64,000 nucleotides of DNA from Denitrovibrio acetiphilus DSM 12809 (GCF_000025725.1 NC_013943.1:496001-560000), one strand, 5' to 3'. Shown: positions 39,774 to 50,059, numbered from the stretch's first letter. Notes: generated from the letters alone by a model not told the origin. Numbers and translations: made by a program.

Positions 39774-42700
39774 CTTTTCACCAGCTCTTCCAGTCGGCAT
39801 ATCGTGTCCTTTTCGGGGCGGTGGAAATATATCCCTTCGTTGCCCTTTTCATGTATGCCGCGCATGAAGACATATATTCCCCCTCCCATATGTTTATCAT
39901 AGCTGTAGCCCTTCAGATACCTTTGTAGATGCATGTGAAGTGCAAGGGTATAGATATGCATCTGCATGTAGTAGTGACTGCCGAGCATTTCTGCGTGCAT
40001 CCTTTCCATACTGTAGTTCTCCGGTGTCATGCCAAGATGGTTTGATTTCCAGTCCAGAACATAATACTGTCCTCTCTGGCAAAATATCAGGTCAGCGAAG
40101 CCGTTCATAAAGCCCTGCATAGCGTCGAATGATAAAGTTGATGCTGCGTCTGCATAGTCATTTTGTCCGCTGTTTCTGAAAATCTCTGATACGGGTTCCG
40201 GTCTGAAAGGCTTTGTGGCGATCTGAAATTCCATTTCGTGGATATAGTCGCCTTGCTTTAGGTCTTTCAGGCATGTCCCATGCATATCTTTATTGAGTAT
40301 CGTCAGTATGTTCTGTGTGACAGCAGGTGTGAAATCTGTATCAAAGGAGAAAGCTTTAAGTCGTTCTTCAACAGTTTCAGCTACAGAAAGCGCACTGAAA
40401 TTTTCAAAATCGGTCTCTTCCATACATTCATGAAGACAGGTTCCAGCCTTCGCCCCTTTTGGGAACGTGAAGATATCAAGCCTGCCGGACGAATCAGATG
40501 TCTCATCTTTCATAGTAAATTGGTCTGTGTCTCTGACGCTGGAGGAAGAGTGTATCAGACGGGAAAAGCTGTTTATCTGCCATGGAGGCGTAATCTCTGA
40601 TGTGAATGTCCTGTTTTTGCCCGTCGGTTGTATTTCAGAACCTTTATATGTCTGCACAGCCGTGTCAGGCAGAGGCTTTATCGCTACATTGCTCCCTCTG
40701 AAAAAGGAGTGAAGCCTGCCGCTGTCAAATTTGCTCTGTTCTCCGTTTATGAGATAAGCTAGAGCAGATTTGTCGTGCCCTGTCCCTTCGCCCCATGCAG
40801 TAAAACAGACCGATTTTGCTCTTGTGAGTGCAACATAGGCTATGCGCAGTTTTTCCTGCTGTTCTTCCTGCTGTGTTTTTTCTATGGCTTCGTCAGTCCC
40901 TGCCACATCCAGAATGAATTTGTCTTCTTTATGGTATTTCGCATAGTCGGGTCTTTTGTTATTGCCCCTGGAAAACATCAGGAAAGGGGTGTACACGATG
41001 TTGTATTCCAGCCCCTTGCTCTTGTGTATGGTGATGATGGTTACAGCATTTTCGTCACTGTCCATCTTAAGTTCGGATTCCTCATCACGCATTTCTGCGT
41101 TGCTTATCTTCTCTTTCATCCATCGCAGTATGTCCTGCGGTGCGGCTTTTCTGTTCGCCTCAAACTGTTGGGCAAGCTCTGTTATGTGTATAAGGTTAGT
41201 GAGTTTTCTCTCTCCCGACGGCAGTTTTGCCAGCCTTTTATAAAGCTTTCTTACAGATGCCATATGAAAAAACATCGGAGCAAAACCACGCAGGCTTATC
41301 ATGTCGTTATAGTTCCTGAATTCTTCTGTGATGTCGTCCCACTGGTCTGTTTCAGTGATGTGATAAATCTCTTTTGCGGTGTATCCGAACGCAGAGGACG
41401 CAAGGGCTGTCTTTATATGAGATTGACTGAAAGGGGAAATTACAGCGGAGAGTATATTGACCATCTCTACAGCTTCGTCACTGGAAAAGACGTTTTCTGA
41501 CCCTGAAACCACAGCGGGAACACGGCAGTATGTCAGTGCTTCTTTCACCATAGTCATCTCTTTTTTGTTACGGCAGAGAACTGCTATGTCAGAAGGTTTC
41601 ACAGCTTTGCCGTTTATATGTGCAGACCCATATGAGGACTTGTTCAGCAGTTCAGATATGTGCCTTGCCGTGGACAGAGCGATCTCTTCAGGTTTAGTTT
41701 TTTCGGTTTCCCACACTATCATATGGGGTTGTGGTTTTTCAGCCACAGTTAGAGCCAGCTCTTTGTGTCCGCCAACGGATGGGATATATTCTATCCTTGG
41801 TTCCATGAAAGCGTTTTCCCTTTGAAAGAAGCTGTTTACTGCATCAACCAGCTCCGGTGCGGATCGGAAGTTTTTTGTCAGAGTATACTGATTTCCTTCC
41901 TCTGAGGCAGCTTTAAGATATACATAGACATCTGCCCCTCTGAATGAATAAATTGCCTGCTTAGGGTCTCCTATCATGAAGAACGGTTTACCGTATCTGC
42001 CGAAAACAGTATTAAAAATGTCATATTGGTGGGGGTCGGTGTCCTGAAATTCGTCTATCAGTGCAGCGTTAAATTTACGGTTTACGCTGATGCTCATGTT
42101 TCCGTGACCTTCGTTTTCCATTACCGAATTTCTCATTCTGGTTATCAAGTCATCGTAGGACTGGATGTTGTTTTTTTGCTTGTGGGTTTCCAGCACTTCT
42201 TCCATGTATAGGCACAGTTTGTATTTCAGTGTGGATTCAAAAAGTCTGGACAGCTCTCTGAATTCAGCCTCTTTATCGTACCATTTATGCACCAGACTGA
42301 AGAAAACATGTTCAATTTTCCCTTCTATACTGTGGTTTGTGAGCCTGTATATCTTTTTGTTTTCAGATTCCAGCGGGCAATGGATATTGCCTGACTCTGT
42401 GAGTTTTTTTAATTCGTTAAAAGAGTCATTAACATATCTCGCCTGATATGACCTTTTGTCCAGTGGAAAGTTTTTTCTTTTGCTGTCAAGCAGTTCTCTC
42501 AGCTCCGTTTCATTGCTTGTGAAGCAGGTTTTTACTGTAGTCATGCAGTCTGTCAGTTCGGATATTATTTTTAGGATATCTTCCGGTTCCACAATCACCG
42601 CAGGTTCGGCTACGGTTATGGACTGATTGCTCTGTACTTGCATATAAAAATTGATGAGGCTGTCCGGTGTAAGACTTTTCAGAAGTTTTATAGCCTCTTG

Positions 42701-43219
42701 CGGCATTTTATAGATATTTTCCCGCCAGAAGTTATATACAGGCTTTTTCAATATCTCTCTGCTGTCGCCGGTGAGGTCGATGTCATACGCAACATGTCCG
42801 CTGAAAGCGTTTTCCTTCAACATGCGCTGACAAAAGCCGTGTATTGTGAATATCGCACACTGGTCAAAGTCACGCACAGCGCCTTTTAGAAGCTTAATAT
42901 CTTTTGTGAGGTTTTCCTTCCGCTTAAGGGCATAGTCCAGAGGGAATTCATCCTCCATAGTTATTTCTACGCTGTCCCGCAGGGAGACCATAGCCAGCAG
43001 TACATCATTAAGCCTTTTATATATTTTGGCTTTCAGATCAGACACTGCGGCATTTGTGTAAGTAACTACAAGGATGCTCTCCACAGGGTACTGAAGCTCT
43101 GTGACCATTCGTGTAAAGAGGGCGGTAATGTTGTATGTTTTTCCTGTACCTGCGTTGGCTTCTATCAGGCTTGTGCCTGTCAGAGGGGCGGTAAGCAGTT
43201 CCATCTGTTTGCGTTTCAT
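39770..43219 (-). CDS. recB: Exodeoxyribonuclease V beta subunit RecB
   Basis: 1149 residues. UvrD-type helicase with Walker A EANAGTGKTYNI, motif II ALIDEFQDTDPHQY, FFMIGDPKQAIYSFRGAD, and HKSKGLEYNIVY. The C-terminal nuclease has FADLIFCQRGQYYVLDWKSN, the Asp and DxK residues of the RecB family. It combines 3'-5' helicase and nuclease in double-strand break repair. It overlaps recC and recD by four bases each. Confidence 0.95.
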   Translation of the reverse strand: MKRKQMELLTAPLTGTSLIEANAGTGKTYNITALFTRMVTELQYPVESILVVTYTNAAVSDLKAKIYKRLNDVLLAMVSLRDSVEITMEDEFPLDYALKRKENLTKDIKLLKGAVRDFDQCAIFTIHGFCQRMLKENAFSGHVAYDIDLTGDSREILKKPVYNFWRENIYKMPQEAIKLLKSLTPDSLINFYMQVQSNQSITVAEPAVIVEPEDILKIISELTDCMTTVKTCFTSNETELRELLDSKRKNFPLDKRSYQARYVNDSFNELKKLTESGNIHCPLESENKKIYRLTNHSIEGKIEHVFFSLVHKWYDKEAEFRELSRLFESTLKYKLCLYMEEVLETHKQKNNIQSYDDLITRMRNSVMENEGHGNMSISVNRKFNAALIDEFQDTDPHQYDIFNTVFGRYGKPFFMIGDPKQAIYSFRGADVYVYLKAASEEGNQYTLTKNFRSAPELVDAVNSFFQRENAFMEPRIEYIPSVGGHKELALTVAEKPQPHMIVWETEKTKPEEIALSTARHISELLNKSSYGSAHINGKAVKPSDIAVLCRNKKEMTMVKEALTYCRVPAVVSGSENVFSSDEAVEMVNILSAVISPFSQSHIKTALASSAFGYTAKEIYHITETDQWDDITEEFRNYNDMISLRGFAPMFFHMASVRKLYKRLAKLPSGERKLTNLIHITELAQQFEANRKAAPQDILRWMKEKISNAEMRDEESELKMDSDENAVTIITIHKSKGLEYNIVYTPFLMFSRGNNKRPDYAKYHKEDKFILDVAGTDEAIEKTQQEEQQEKLRIAYVALTRAKSVCFTAWGEGTGHDKSALAYLINGEQSKFDSGRLHSFFRGSNVAIKPLPDTAVQTYKGSEIQPTGKNRTFTSEITPPWQINSFSRLIHSSSSVRDTDQFTMKDETSDSSGRLDIFTFPKGAKAGTCLHECMEETDFENFSALSVAETVEERLKAFSFDTDFTPAVTQNILTILNKDMHGTCLKDLKQGDYIHEMEFQIATKPFRPEPVSEIFRNSGQNDYADAASTLSFDAMQGFMNGFADLIFCQRGQYYVLDWKSNHLGMTPENYSMERMHAEMLGSHYYMQMHIYTLALHMHLQRYLKGYSYDKHMGGGIYVFMRGIHEKGNEGIYFHRPEKDTICRLEELVKR

Positions 43220-46200
43220 TTCGCACCCCTCAGTGTCAGCAGTAGGGGATTAATAATCTTTTCTGCTGCGTCTCTGTCAAGCGTTGTATCTGCTCCGAAG
43301 CATATGCGGAAAGCATAGTCGGACGCTACGCTGTTATGGCTGTCTTCAAGAAAAGAGCTTTTTAACACTCTATCGTTCAGCTCACGTATTCCGTCAGTTA
43401 TGTGAAAGCGTAAAGGTGATTTATGCCCCTCTTTGAATATCTCCACCAGATTATTCAGGTGTCCACTGTCCGCAGGCGGGATCTCTACCGTGTTGCCGCC
43501 TCCGCATAGAGTCGTAGTTATGGATGCTTTTTGACAAAGGAGAAGATGTCTTATCCACCCTCTGATGATGTCTTTCGGTTTTATACTTGCAGGTTTGGCA
43601 TATACATACCTGTTTCCGCTTACGCCGAATATTGTTCCTGATATGTGCAGACCGTCAATGGCACTGTCGATTTTCTGCTCTTCGGGTGTTCCGCCCAGTG
43701 TTTCTGTGACGGTTCTGTTCAGCTCCATGCTGGTATTCAGAGTTTCTGTGATGGAGAGTCTGCCCAGGTTCTCTGGAGGGAGTTGTGCTGTTTTGTAAAG
43801 ATACTCCAATGCATTATCAGGGTCTTTGCCCTCCAGTCTTTCACGAAGAGCATTGTCTATTATTTTGTACTGCAATAGCGGATCCGGACACATGATTTCA
43901 TTTTCCGGAAGGGATTCATCCCGCAGTTTCGGACGTATCTCAAGCACCTTACGCAGGAAGTAGTCCGGAGGGCTTATAAAGAAGTTCTCAAAGTCTGCCA
44001 GAGAGACCTCGTCAGGCATCTGAACCTCAATGGGCAGTGTGCTGAACCTGTGTCCGGTCTTTTCAGACGAGAAGGCTCTTGAAGTATTATATTTGTCAGA
44101 TGAATATGTGAATAGTTTCTCATTCGAAAAGTAATCACGTGAGAAACTATGTAATTTCTGCTTAAGTGTTATGTCTTCTATACCGAATCTGCCTTTCAGG
44201 TGAGTATTCAGTTCCGTTATCAATGTTGATGGCAGCAGTTCTGCATTGTCACGTTCGCTTTGACCGGTATAGCTTAGTATAAGGGTATCCTGAGCGGATA
44301 TGAGGGTTTCAAGAAATAGGTATCTGTCGCTGTCTCTGTTGTTTCTGTCCCCCGGCTTAGGGCTTTTTGCCATCAGGTCGAACTCAAGAGATACTTTTTG
44401 TCTGGGAAAAGTATTTTCGTCAAGTCCCGCCACGCATATAACCCTGAATGGTATGCTTCTCATGGGAAGCATGGCGCAGAAGGTGACGCGTCCGGATATA
44501 AATCCTTTTGCTCCGCGTGTTTCAGAAAGCGATTCTGTGAGCCTTTCCAGAACAGGTGCCGCCGGAACAGCCTCTGTGAAGTCTCCGTTTTCTGCTTCTG
44601 TGTTTATGTCTGCTATGCACTTTGAAAGGTGCAATATGTCATCGGCATTATCAAAAGTTTCTTTGATATAGTCATCTGCAAGAGCCTGCATCAGAGCACA
44701 CCACTCTGGTATTGTTTTCTCCGAATCCATCTGTTCTGCATATTTTGAAGACAAATCTGCGAAACGCATAAGTCCGCCTATCTGTACAGAAAGAGAGAAT
44801 GGAACATTCTTTACCGCTGCTTCGCTGTATATGCTGCCGCTGCTGCCTTCCGCAAGTCCGAGCGCAACACGCCGCAGTGCGCGTTCCCATGTGAAAGTAT
44901 CGTCAATGGTAAGCCCCTCCTTTCTGAGGTGCTCCCTGCCGTAGCTCCACATGGCTCCTGCGTTTTGAAGCATGGTGGAGAGCGTGGAAAGATCGGAACG
45001 CTTAATACTGAATTTATCTGCTATTAAGTCGTATGAAAGTATGCGCATTACATCAGCTAAGCTAAAGTCTCCTCGCAAAGTGCTTAGTAGCTCGAGAAAT
45101 ATTCCCGCAGGTCTGTTTGTCTGCTTTTCGCTCACGTCGGCAATGGAGTATGGGATGCGTTCCCGCTCGCTGTATGGATTGTCAAAAACAGCTTTGATGT
45201 ATGGCGCATATTTCTCTATGTCTGTGGTCATTACCAGTATGTCTGAAGGTCTCAGTGTCTGATCATTATTAAAAAGTTCAAGGAGCTGATCGTAGAGAGT
45301 TTCCATTTCACGGAGAGGGTTATGGCAGTTATTTATGATAATTGAATTGTCGTGGGAAGGTTTTTCATTGCCATATTCAAGATCGAGTATCTCAGCCTGA
45401 ACTGTCTGCAGGACAGAGTTTTTTGCTATGTCAAAATATTCCTCTTCTGTGAGAAAGCTGTCGTCAGAACCGAACAGATAGTCGAAAAAGTCTCTCCCTA
45501 TTACACCCAGATTATCAAGAAGCTCATGCTTCTCTTCTATGTATAATTCTTCTGCTGATTTCTGTGTGATTTTCTCCAGTCTGCGTTTCTCTCTTATGGT
45601 TTTGCTGTCCCCCCAATATTGTCTTGTCGGGCTCAGCAGGTAAAAATATATGTCTGTATACTGCGATGCGGCTTTGAGCATTTCTATGAAAAAAGCGGGC
45701 AGTACGCTTATGCCGAATATGTGTATAGGAGTTTTCAGAGCGGGGCAGTTGTTTGCTCCTTTTGTGCAGTTTTTTATGAATTTATCGAAGATAGTTGTTT
45801 TACATCCCGAACCATGAGGGAAAATTGACCGGAAAAGCTCCATCTGCCATATATCATTATCTTCTACAGGTGGATTTTTCGGTTTAACACTCAGCCAGTC
45901 GAGAACCATCTGCGGTCTGTAAACCTGATACTGGTCAAATACATCCGCTATCCTGCCGGCAAGCCGGTAAGCTCGTATTCCGTTAATATCTCCTTCGAGG
46001 TAGTTCCTTATATGTTCGTAGAACTGTTCAGAAGGCAGTGAGTTCAGCTTAGAATAAACTTTCCAGACAAGTTCGTTTTTTTCCGGCCATGGGGCTTTCT
46101 CCCCTGCACCGACACCTGCCAGCCTTTTCATCAGGGCTCCCGGAAATATAAAATCAAGATTTGCACTGATCCCTGTCAGCTCTGCCAGCTTTATACCTAT

Positions 46201-46332
46201 CCAGCGCTGCATACCAGGCGTCTGTATGCATATAGGCACTTTAGTAAGCGGACCAGAGCCGGCACTGCATATGTTCATGTCCATCTTTTCCAGTAATCTT
46301 TCAAGCCTGTTTCCGGTGTATATTTTAAGCAT
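43216..46332 (-). CDS. recC: Exodeoxyribonuclease V gamma subunit RecC
   Basis: 1038 residues. The start (LKIYTGNRLERLLEKM) and PICIQTPGMQRWIGIKLAELTGIS match RecC, the catalytically dead helicase-like subunit that scans for Chi. VICVAGLDENTFPRQK and GDRNNRDSDRYLFLETLISA, followed by LILSYTGQS, are conserved. It leads the recCBD operon. The Chi sequence recognised here cannot be read from this window. Confidence 0.93.
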   Translation of the reverse strand: MLKIYTGNRLERLLEKMDMNICSAGSGPLTKVPICIQTPGMQRWIGIKLAELTGISANLDFIFPGALMKRLAGVGAGEKAPWPEKNELVWKVYSKLNSLPSEQFYEHIRNYLEGDINGIRAYRLAGRIADVFDQYQVYRPQMVLDWLSVKPKNPPVEDNDIWQMELFRSIFPHGSGCKTTIFDKFIKNCTKGANNCPALKTPIHIFGISVLPAFFIEMLKAASQYTDIYFYLLSPTRQYWGDSKTIREKRRLEKITQKSAEELYIEEKHELLDNLGVIGRDFFDYLFGSDDSFLTEEEYFDIAKNSVLQTVQAEILDLEYGNEKPSHDNSIIINNCHNPLREMETLYDQLLELFNNDQTLRPSDILVMTTDIEKYAPYIKAVFDNPYSERERIPYSIADVSEKQTNRPAGIFLELLSTLRGDFSLADVMRILSYDLIADKFSIKRSDLSTLSTMLQNAGAMWSYGREHLRKEGLTIDDTFTWERALRRVALGLAEGSSGSIYSEAAVKNVPFSLSVQIGGLMRFADLSSKYAEQMDSEKTIPEWCALMQALADDYIKETFDNADDILHLSKCIADINTEAENGDFTEAVPAAPVLERLTESLSETRGAKGFISGRVTFCAMLPMRSIPFRVICVAGLDENTFPRQKVSLEFDLMAKSPKPGDRNNRDSDRYLFLETLISAQDTLILSYTGQSERDNAELLPSTLITELNTHLKGRFGIEDITLKQKLHSFSRDYFSNEKLFTYSSDKYNTSRAFSSEKTGHRFSTLPIEVQMPDEVSLADFENFFISPPDYFLRKVLEIRPKLRDESLPENEIMCPDPLLQYKIIDNALRERLEGKDPDNALEYLYKTAQLPPENLGRLSITETLNTSMELNRTVTETLGGTPEEQKIDSAIDGLHISGTIFGVSGNRYVYAKPASIKPKDIIRGWIRHLLLCQKASITTTLCGGGNTVEIPPADSGHLNNLVEIFKEGHKSPLRFHITDGIRELNDRVLKSSFLEDSHNSVASDYAFRICFGADTTLDRDAAEKIINPLLLTLRGAK

Positions 46333-46473
46333 TGTCTCTCCGATAAGAGATTATAGACTTTGAACGATTGATTGTGAAGCGATAGATAAGCACTTACTAT
46401 TGTTTTTAATAGTCGATAATCTGAATATTGTCTGCTAATGTCTATGGCAACAATACAGATATAGGTTTACATA

Positions 46474-48171
46474 TTGATAATAGAAAAAATATGCGACGAG
46501 CGTTTGTTTAACAGCTCTTTCATTGGCATAGCTCTTGTGGACGCGGCAGGGGCAGTAATACGCTTTAACAATAAAATGTGTGAGTTAACGGGGTACAGCG
46601 ATGAGGAACTTAAGGGGATCCTTATTGCGACATGTCTGCACCCCGATTATGCTGACAGCCTTTTATCTTTTTTTAAACCTGTCTCTGGTGTTGTATTTGA
46701 TGATGCTGTATTTTTTGTAAAGTTCAGGAAGAAGGACGGGGCGTATATTGAATGTGTCCTGAATTTATTTAGCATCAGTGATAAAGAAGGTTCTAATGCG
46801 GGGCATGTGCTCTATTTTAATGCACGCACAGGAGATGACGCTGCCCAGAGACAGGTGAATGCCGGCTCTGACATGCAGTGGATAGATATTGAAGATAAAG
46901 ATAGAAAAGAGGAATTCCTTTGTAATATATTTCATGGGATTCAGGACTCTGTGCTTATAACTGATGCCGGAGGTGTTATCCTCAGCTACAATATGAAGAT
47001 GCTGAAACTCCTTGGGTTGAATATGGAGGAGATGGCATCTTTTGCAAATCTGGCGGATATCTCTGCGGAAGACCTTAATATTAAGATCGCGGAGAAGTTT
47101 ATCAGAGGGGCTTTTGACGGAGCAGATCAGCAATTTACGTGGCAGCTTAAGAAACCTGCTGACGACACAATTATTGACGTTGAAATCTTTGCCACAAGCA
47201 TAAGCAAGGTGGGGGAAGATGTCCTGCTCATTACCATAAAGGACATTACAGACAAGAAAAGGATCGAAGACGAGCTTAAAAACTCTGAAACCAGATACCG
47301 TCTTTTAGTGGAACACTCTCCTGATGGAATAATCATTCATAAAAAAGGGGTAATAAAGTATGTAAACCCTGCCGGAGCAGTTTTGCTTGGCGGGGGGCAG
47401 GCTGAGGATATTCTTGGACGTCCTGTTTTGCAGTTTTTTAAAGAAAACGTTCATGGAGTTATCCGTAAACGCCTGAAAGACTTATATGACTATAAACGTT
47501 CTATGCCTCTTGAAGAAGGTGAGATGATACGTCTGGACGGACAGGTTATAAACGTGGAATTTGCCTCTATGCCCTTTGAGCTGGAAGGCGCAACTGCCGT
47601 TCAGGTTGTTCTGAGAGATATAACCGAGAAGAAAAAGCAGGATAAGTATATTAGATATCTTGCCATGCACGACAGGCTGACAGGTTTGCCCAACAGAGAG
47701 CTGCTGACTGACAGGATAAGCAAAGGAACCGCCAGACAAAAGAGGGGCAATCTGAAAAATGCGGTCATATATATTGATCTGGACGGATTTAAACCTATAA
47801 ATGATACCCTCGGTCATGATGCCGGAGATGAAGCTCTGCGAGAGATCGCTGTCAGACTGGACAAATCTGTAAGGGGGAGTGATACAGTCTCAAGGATAGG
47901 GGGGGATGAATTCGCCGTTTTTCTGGAAGGGGTCGCAGGGAAAAAAGAGATAAGCAGAGTTGCCGACCGCATCCTGGACAGCCTTAATAAGCCGATAAGC
48001 ATTAATGATCATTTATTTCATGTCGGTGCCAGCATGGGGATCAGCATCTATCCCGACGACACAGTTAATCTTGGAGAGCTGATTACTTTTGCCGATAAGG
48101 CGATGTATTACGTTAAAGAAACAGGTAAGAACAGGTATACATACTATAGTGATGTTCCGGCAGGTGTTTAG
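46474..48171 (+). CDS. Diguanylate cyclase with three PAS domains
   Basis: 565 residues from a TTG at 46474 (AGGT about ten bases upstream; no in-frame ATG nearby). Three PAS domains (about 1-125, 140-265 and 268-395) precede a GGDEF domain with DRLTGLPNRELL, YIDLDGFKPINDTLGH and RIGGDEFAVFLEG. An inhibitory I site, RGSD, lies five residues before GGDEF, so product feedback is expected. No EAL domain. It makes c-di-GMP, for which the PilZ protein at 19219-19989 is a candidate receptor. Confidence 0.92.
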   Translation: MIIEKICDERLFNSSFIGIALVDAAGAVIRFNNKMCELTGYSDEELKGILIATCLHPDYADSLLSFFKPVSGVVFDDAVFFVKFRKKDGAYIECVLNLFSISDKEGSNAGHVLYFNARTGDDAAQRQVNAGSDMQWIDIEDKDRKEEFLCNIFHGIQDSVLITDAGGVILSYNMKMLKLLGLNMEEMASFANLADISAEDLNIKIAEKFIRGAFDGADQQFTWQLKKPADDTIIDVEIFATSISKVGEDVLLITIKDITDKKRIEDELKNSETRYRLLVEHSPDGIIIHKKGVIKYVNPAGAVLLGGGQAEDILGRPVLQFFKENVHGVIRKRLKDLYDYKRSMPLEEGEMIRLDGQVINVEFASMPFELEGATAVQVVLRDITEKKKQDKYIRYLAMHDRLTGLPNRELLTDRISKGTARQKRGNLKNAVIYIDLDGFKPINDTLGHDAGDEALREIAVRLDKSVRGSDTVSRIGGDEFAVFLEGVAGKKEISRVADRILDSLNKPISINDHLFHVGASMGISIYPDDTVNLGELITFADKAMYYVKETGKNRYTYYSDVPAGV

Positions 48172-48214
48172 AAAGTGCCTTTTAAATTATGTTTTTTCAA
48201 AGTATGATATCAGT

Positions 48215-48667
48215 ATGGGAAAAACAATAGACATAGCTGACAATCTGGTAAAAATGGCACACAGTCTTAAGTATGATGATTTTGACGCTAAAGACAAAAT
48301 TTTGCAATATGCAGGTAAACTGATCGGGGATGAGTTCGGTGAATCGAGCATATATATGCAGAAACTCGGACTGATAGTCTTTTCACCAAAGGATGGTGCC
48401 GTGCTCGGGAGCATGGGCGCAGGGGAAGAACATCTGAAAAAGGCAGTTTTCACAAGCGGAGCTGAAAGGCTGGTCGAACTGCTGGAGCAGGTGCGTGATG
48501 CCATCGGGGGTATACCTTCGGACAGCGATAAAGTTGTTGTTATACAGGCGAAGGACAAAATCGCCGCTTCCCGTATCGTATCCCACATAAAAGCTAAAGG
48601 CTATGAACCGGTTCTTATAAAAGATACGGATGACTGGAAGAGTAAGATTGACGAACTTTTACCTTAA
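48215..48667 (+). CDS. Hypothetical protein
   Basis: 150 residues from the ATG at 48215; the frame is open further upstream into the cyclase gene but that part is a shadow. Soluble, with an N-terminal helical region (IADNLVKMAHSLKYDDFDAK) and a C-terminal alpha/beta region (DKVVVIQAKDKIAASRIVSH). I know no family. No clear ribosome site. It lies 43 bases after the diguanylate cyclase and could be coexpressed. Confidence 0.7.
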   Translation: MGKTIDIADNLVKMAHSLKYDDFDAKDKILQYAGKLIGDEFGESSIYMQKLGLIVFSPKDGAVLGSMGAGEEHLKKAVFTSGAERLVELLEQVRDAIGGIPSDSDKVVVIQAKDKIAASRIVSHIKAKGYEPVLIKDTDDWKSKIDELLP

Positions 48668-48673
48668 ACAGGA

Positions 48674-49552
48674 TCAGATAACTTTACTCTGTTTTTTCAT
48701 GAGTTTTACGTTTGGCATAACTATACCCAGCATCAGCAGCAGAACTCCGTATATCTGATACACAACAATATTTTCACCTAAAAGTATCCCAGCAAGTATA
48801 AGTGTTACAGCAGGCTCTATTGAACTGAATACTGACACGTATGTTGCTCCTATAAGATCTATTGCCATGTATAGTGTGAGAATCGCTATGGCGGAAGGTA
48901 CAACTCCGAGTGCAATGCCGACCATGAGCTGTCCGCTTGTCGCTGATGCAATGTCCAGACCGCCGTTCACAACGAGATAGCCAGCACCTGTAAACATCAG
49001 CATGTAAAGGGCTACACTTGCTGGACGTTCATTTTTGAGAACCACCTGACTCAAGGTAAGGTTTATGCCGAATGTTATCGGAGCAGCCAGTCCGAGCAGT
49101 ATTCCTGTTATGTTTAGGTGGCGGGTGAATGCGTCATAGAAAACAAGGCAGCAGCCGGCCATGATCAGGATTATAGATATAAGAGATGCGAAACGGAATT
49201 TGACTTTTAAAAAAACTGTTGAAAGTATCAGAACTATCAGTGGATAAAGGTATAGGAGCAGTGATGTTGTGGATGCAGGAATATATTTCAGAGCAGAGAA
49301 GAAGAACAGGCTCTGGATCATGTAAATACCTATCCCCAGCCCAGCACACTTTAAAAGCAGCTTTGGTGTTGGAATGAGTGCTTTACGCCTGATAAACAAG
49401 AAGAGCACCGCCAAGGCACCCGCACCGAAACAAAATCGGTAAGTAAGCATATTTACTGCTGTTAATCCCTGTTCGTAACCTAATTTGGCTAAAATAGGGA
49501 GAGTTGCGTATGCGCACGCAGATATCAATGAAATCAAAATCCCTTTAAGCAT
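48674..49552 (-). CDS. DMT superfamily exporter (EamA type)
   Basis: 292 residues from the ATG at 49552, which has AAGGTGG eight bases upstream; a GTG four codons earlier is open. Ten membrane helices in two EamA repeats (about 5-140 and 150-285), with YRFCFGAGALAVLFLF and PAVTLILAGILLGE. Substrate is unknown; relatives export amino acids or metabolites. Confidence 0.88.
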   Translation of the reverse strand: MLKGILISLISACAYATLPILAKLGYEQGLTAVNMLTYRFCFGAGALAVLFLFIRRKALIPTPKLLLKCAGLGIGIYMIQSLFFFSALKYIPASTTSLLLYLYPLIVLILSTVFLKVKFRFASLISIILIMAGCCLVFYDAFTRHLNITGILLGLAAPITFGINLTLSQVVLKNERPASVALYMLMFTGAGYLVVNGGLDIASATSGQLMVGIALGVVPSAIAILTLYMAIDLIGATYVSVFSSIEPAVTLILAGILLGENIVVYQIYGVLLLMLGIVMPNVKLMKKQSKVI

Positions 49553-49610
49553 TCCATACACCACCTTTCAGCTTTGCATATGTGATACTTGCGGAGATTT
49601 CTAAAGTCAA

Positions 49611-49645
49611 TAAAAAAAGTGCCGACAGACTGACCCGCCGGCACT
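49611..49645 (-). terminator. Intrinsic terminator on minus strand
   Basis: AGTGCCG (49618-49624) pairs with CGGCACT (49639-49645) and, read on the minus strand, runs into a T tract (ACTTTTTTTATT). It would end a transcript carrying the 38-codon ORF at 49688-49804. Confidence 0.8.
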
Positions 49646-49687
49646 GAAAACAAATAAATGGGGTTTGCGCTAAAGGACAGTTATTAC

Positions 49688-49804
49688 TTAAAAATTTGCT
49701 TTTGCGGGAACAAACTCCTCTTTAGGCATGTATGCTTTGTTAAATGCGCAGGGCGTGAGGGCATTTATAAGTGCAGCATCGGTGAAGAGTCTGTCCATTT
49801 GCAT
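49688..49804 (-). CDS. Possible 38-residue small protein
   Basis: A short ORF starting MQMDRLFTDAALINALTPC and ending FVPAKANF. It is closed upstream by an in-frame stop, has a weak GGGGAT ribosome site and is followed 43 bases later by a good terminator. The otherwise empty 400-base gap makes it worth noting. It has a single Cys and no membrane segment. It could also be a gene remnant or an sRNA with an incidental ORF. Confidence 0.4.
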   Translation of the reverse strand: MQMDRLFTDAALINALTPCAFNKAYMPKEEFVPAKANF

Positions 49805-49923
49805 TTTTGATTATCCCCGTATTCTGGCTAAGTATTGTGTTAATATAAGCCTTCAGTGTTACATAAGTAATGTGAATTTGATAAAAAAATGTATTAAGAA
49901 TAGAAAATATTTGATTAATGGGC

Positions 49924-49952
49924 TTGACATTTTTTTGGCGCTCGGATATACA
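49924..49952 (+). promoter_or_regulatory. Promoter of tRNA-Pro
   Basis: Consensus TTGACA at 49924-49929, a 17-base spacer and TATACA at 49947-49952, 12 bases before the tRNA. Confidence 0.85.
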
Positions 49953-49964
49953 TAGTTCTCCTTA

Positions 49965-50038
49965 CGGGGTGTAGCGCAGGTTGGTAGCGCACCTGTCTTG
50001 GGAACAGGGGGTCGAAGGTTCAAATCCTTTCACCCCGA
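49965..50038 (+). tRNA. tRNA-Pro (anticodon TGG)
   Basis: 74 bases. Acceptor CGGGGTG pairs with CACCCCG, D arm GCGC/GCGC, anticodon stem CCTGT/ACAGG with loop CTTGGGA (anticodon TGG), T arm GAAGG-TTCAAAT-CCTTT. CCA is not encoded. An integrase gene starts the next feature on the other strand, so the tRNA 3' end is the probable attachment site and remains intact after integration. Confidence 0.95.
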
Positions 50039-50059
50039 TATGTAAGATCCTTTACCAGA

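Noticed and set aside
43216-46332. Plus-strand ORFs opposite recB and recC
   Set aside because: Many 60-240-codon frames occur, but all run antisense to well-conserved RecBC sequence and lack family features.
48089-48214. N-terminal extension of the 48215-48667 gene into the diguanylate cyclase gene
   Set aside because: The extension is a frame shadow of the cyclase C-terminus.
50016-50038. A second copy of the tRNA-Pro 3' end (attR) inside the window
   Set aside because: I scanned the right part for the T-arm/acceptor sequence and found none, so the element border must lie beyond 64,000.
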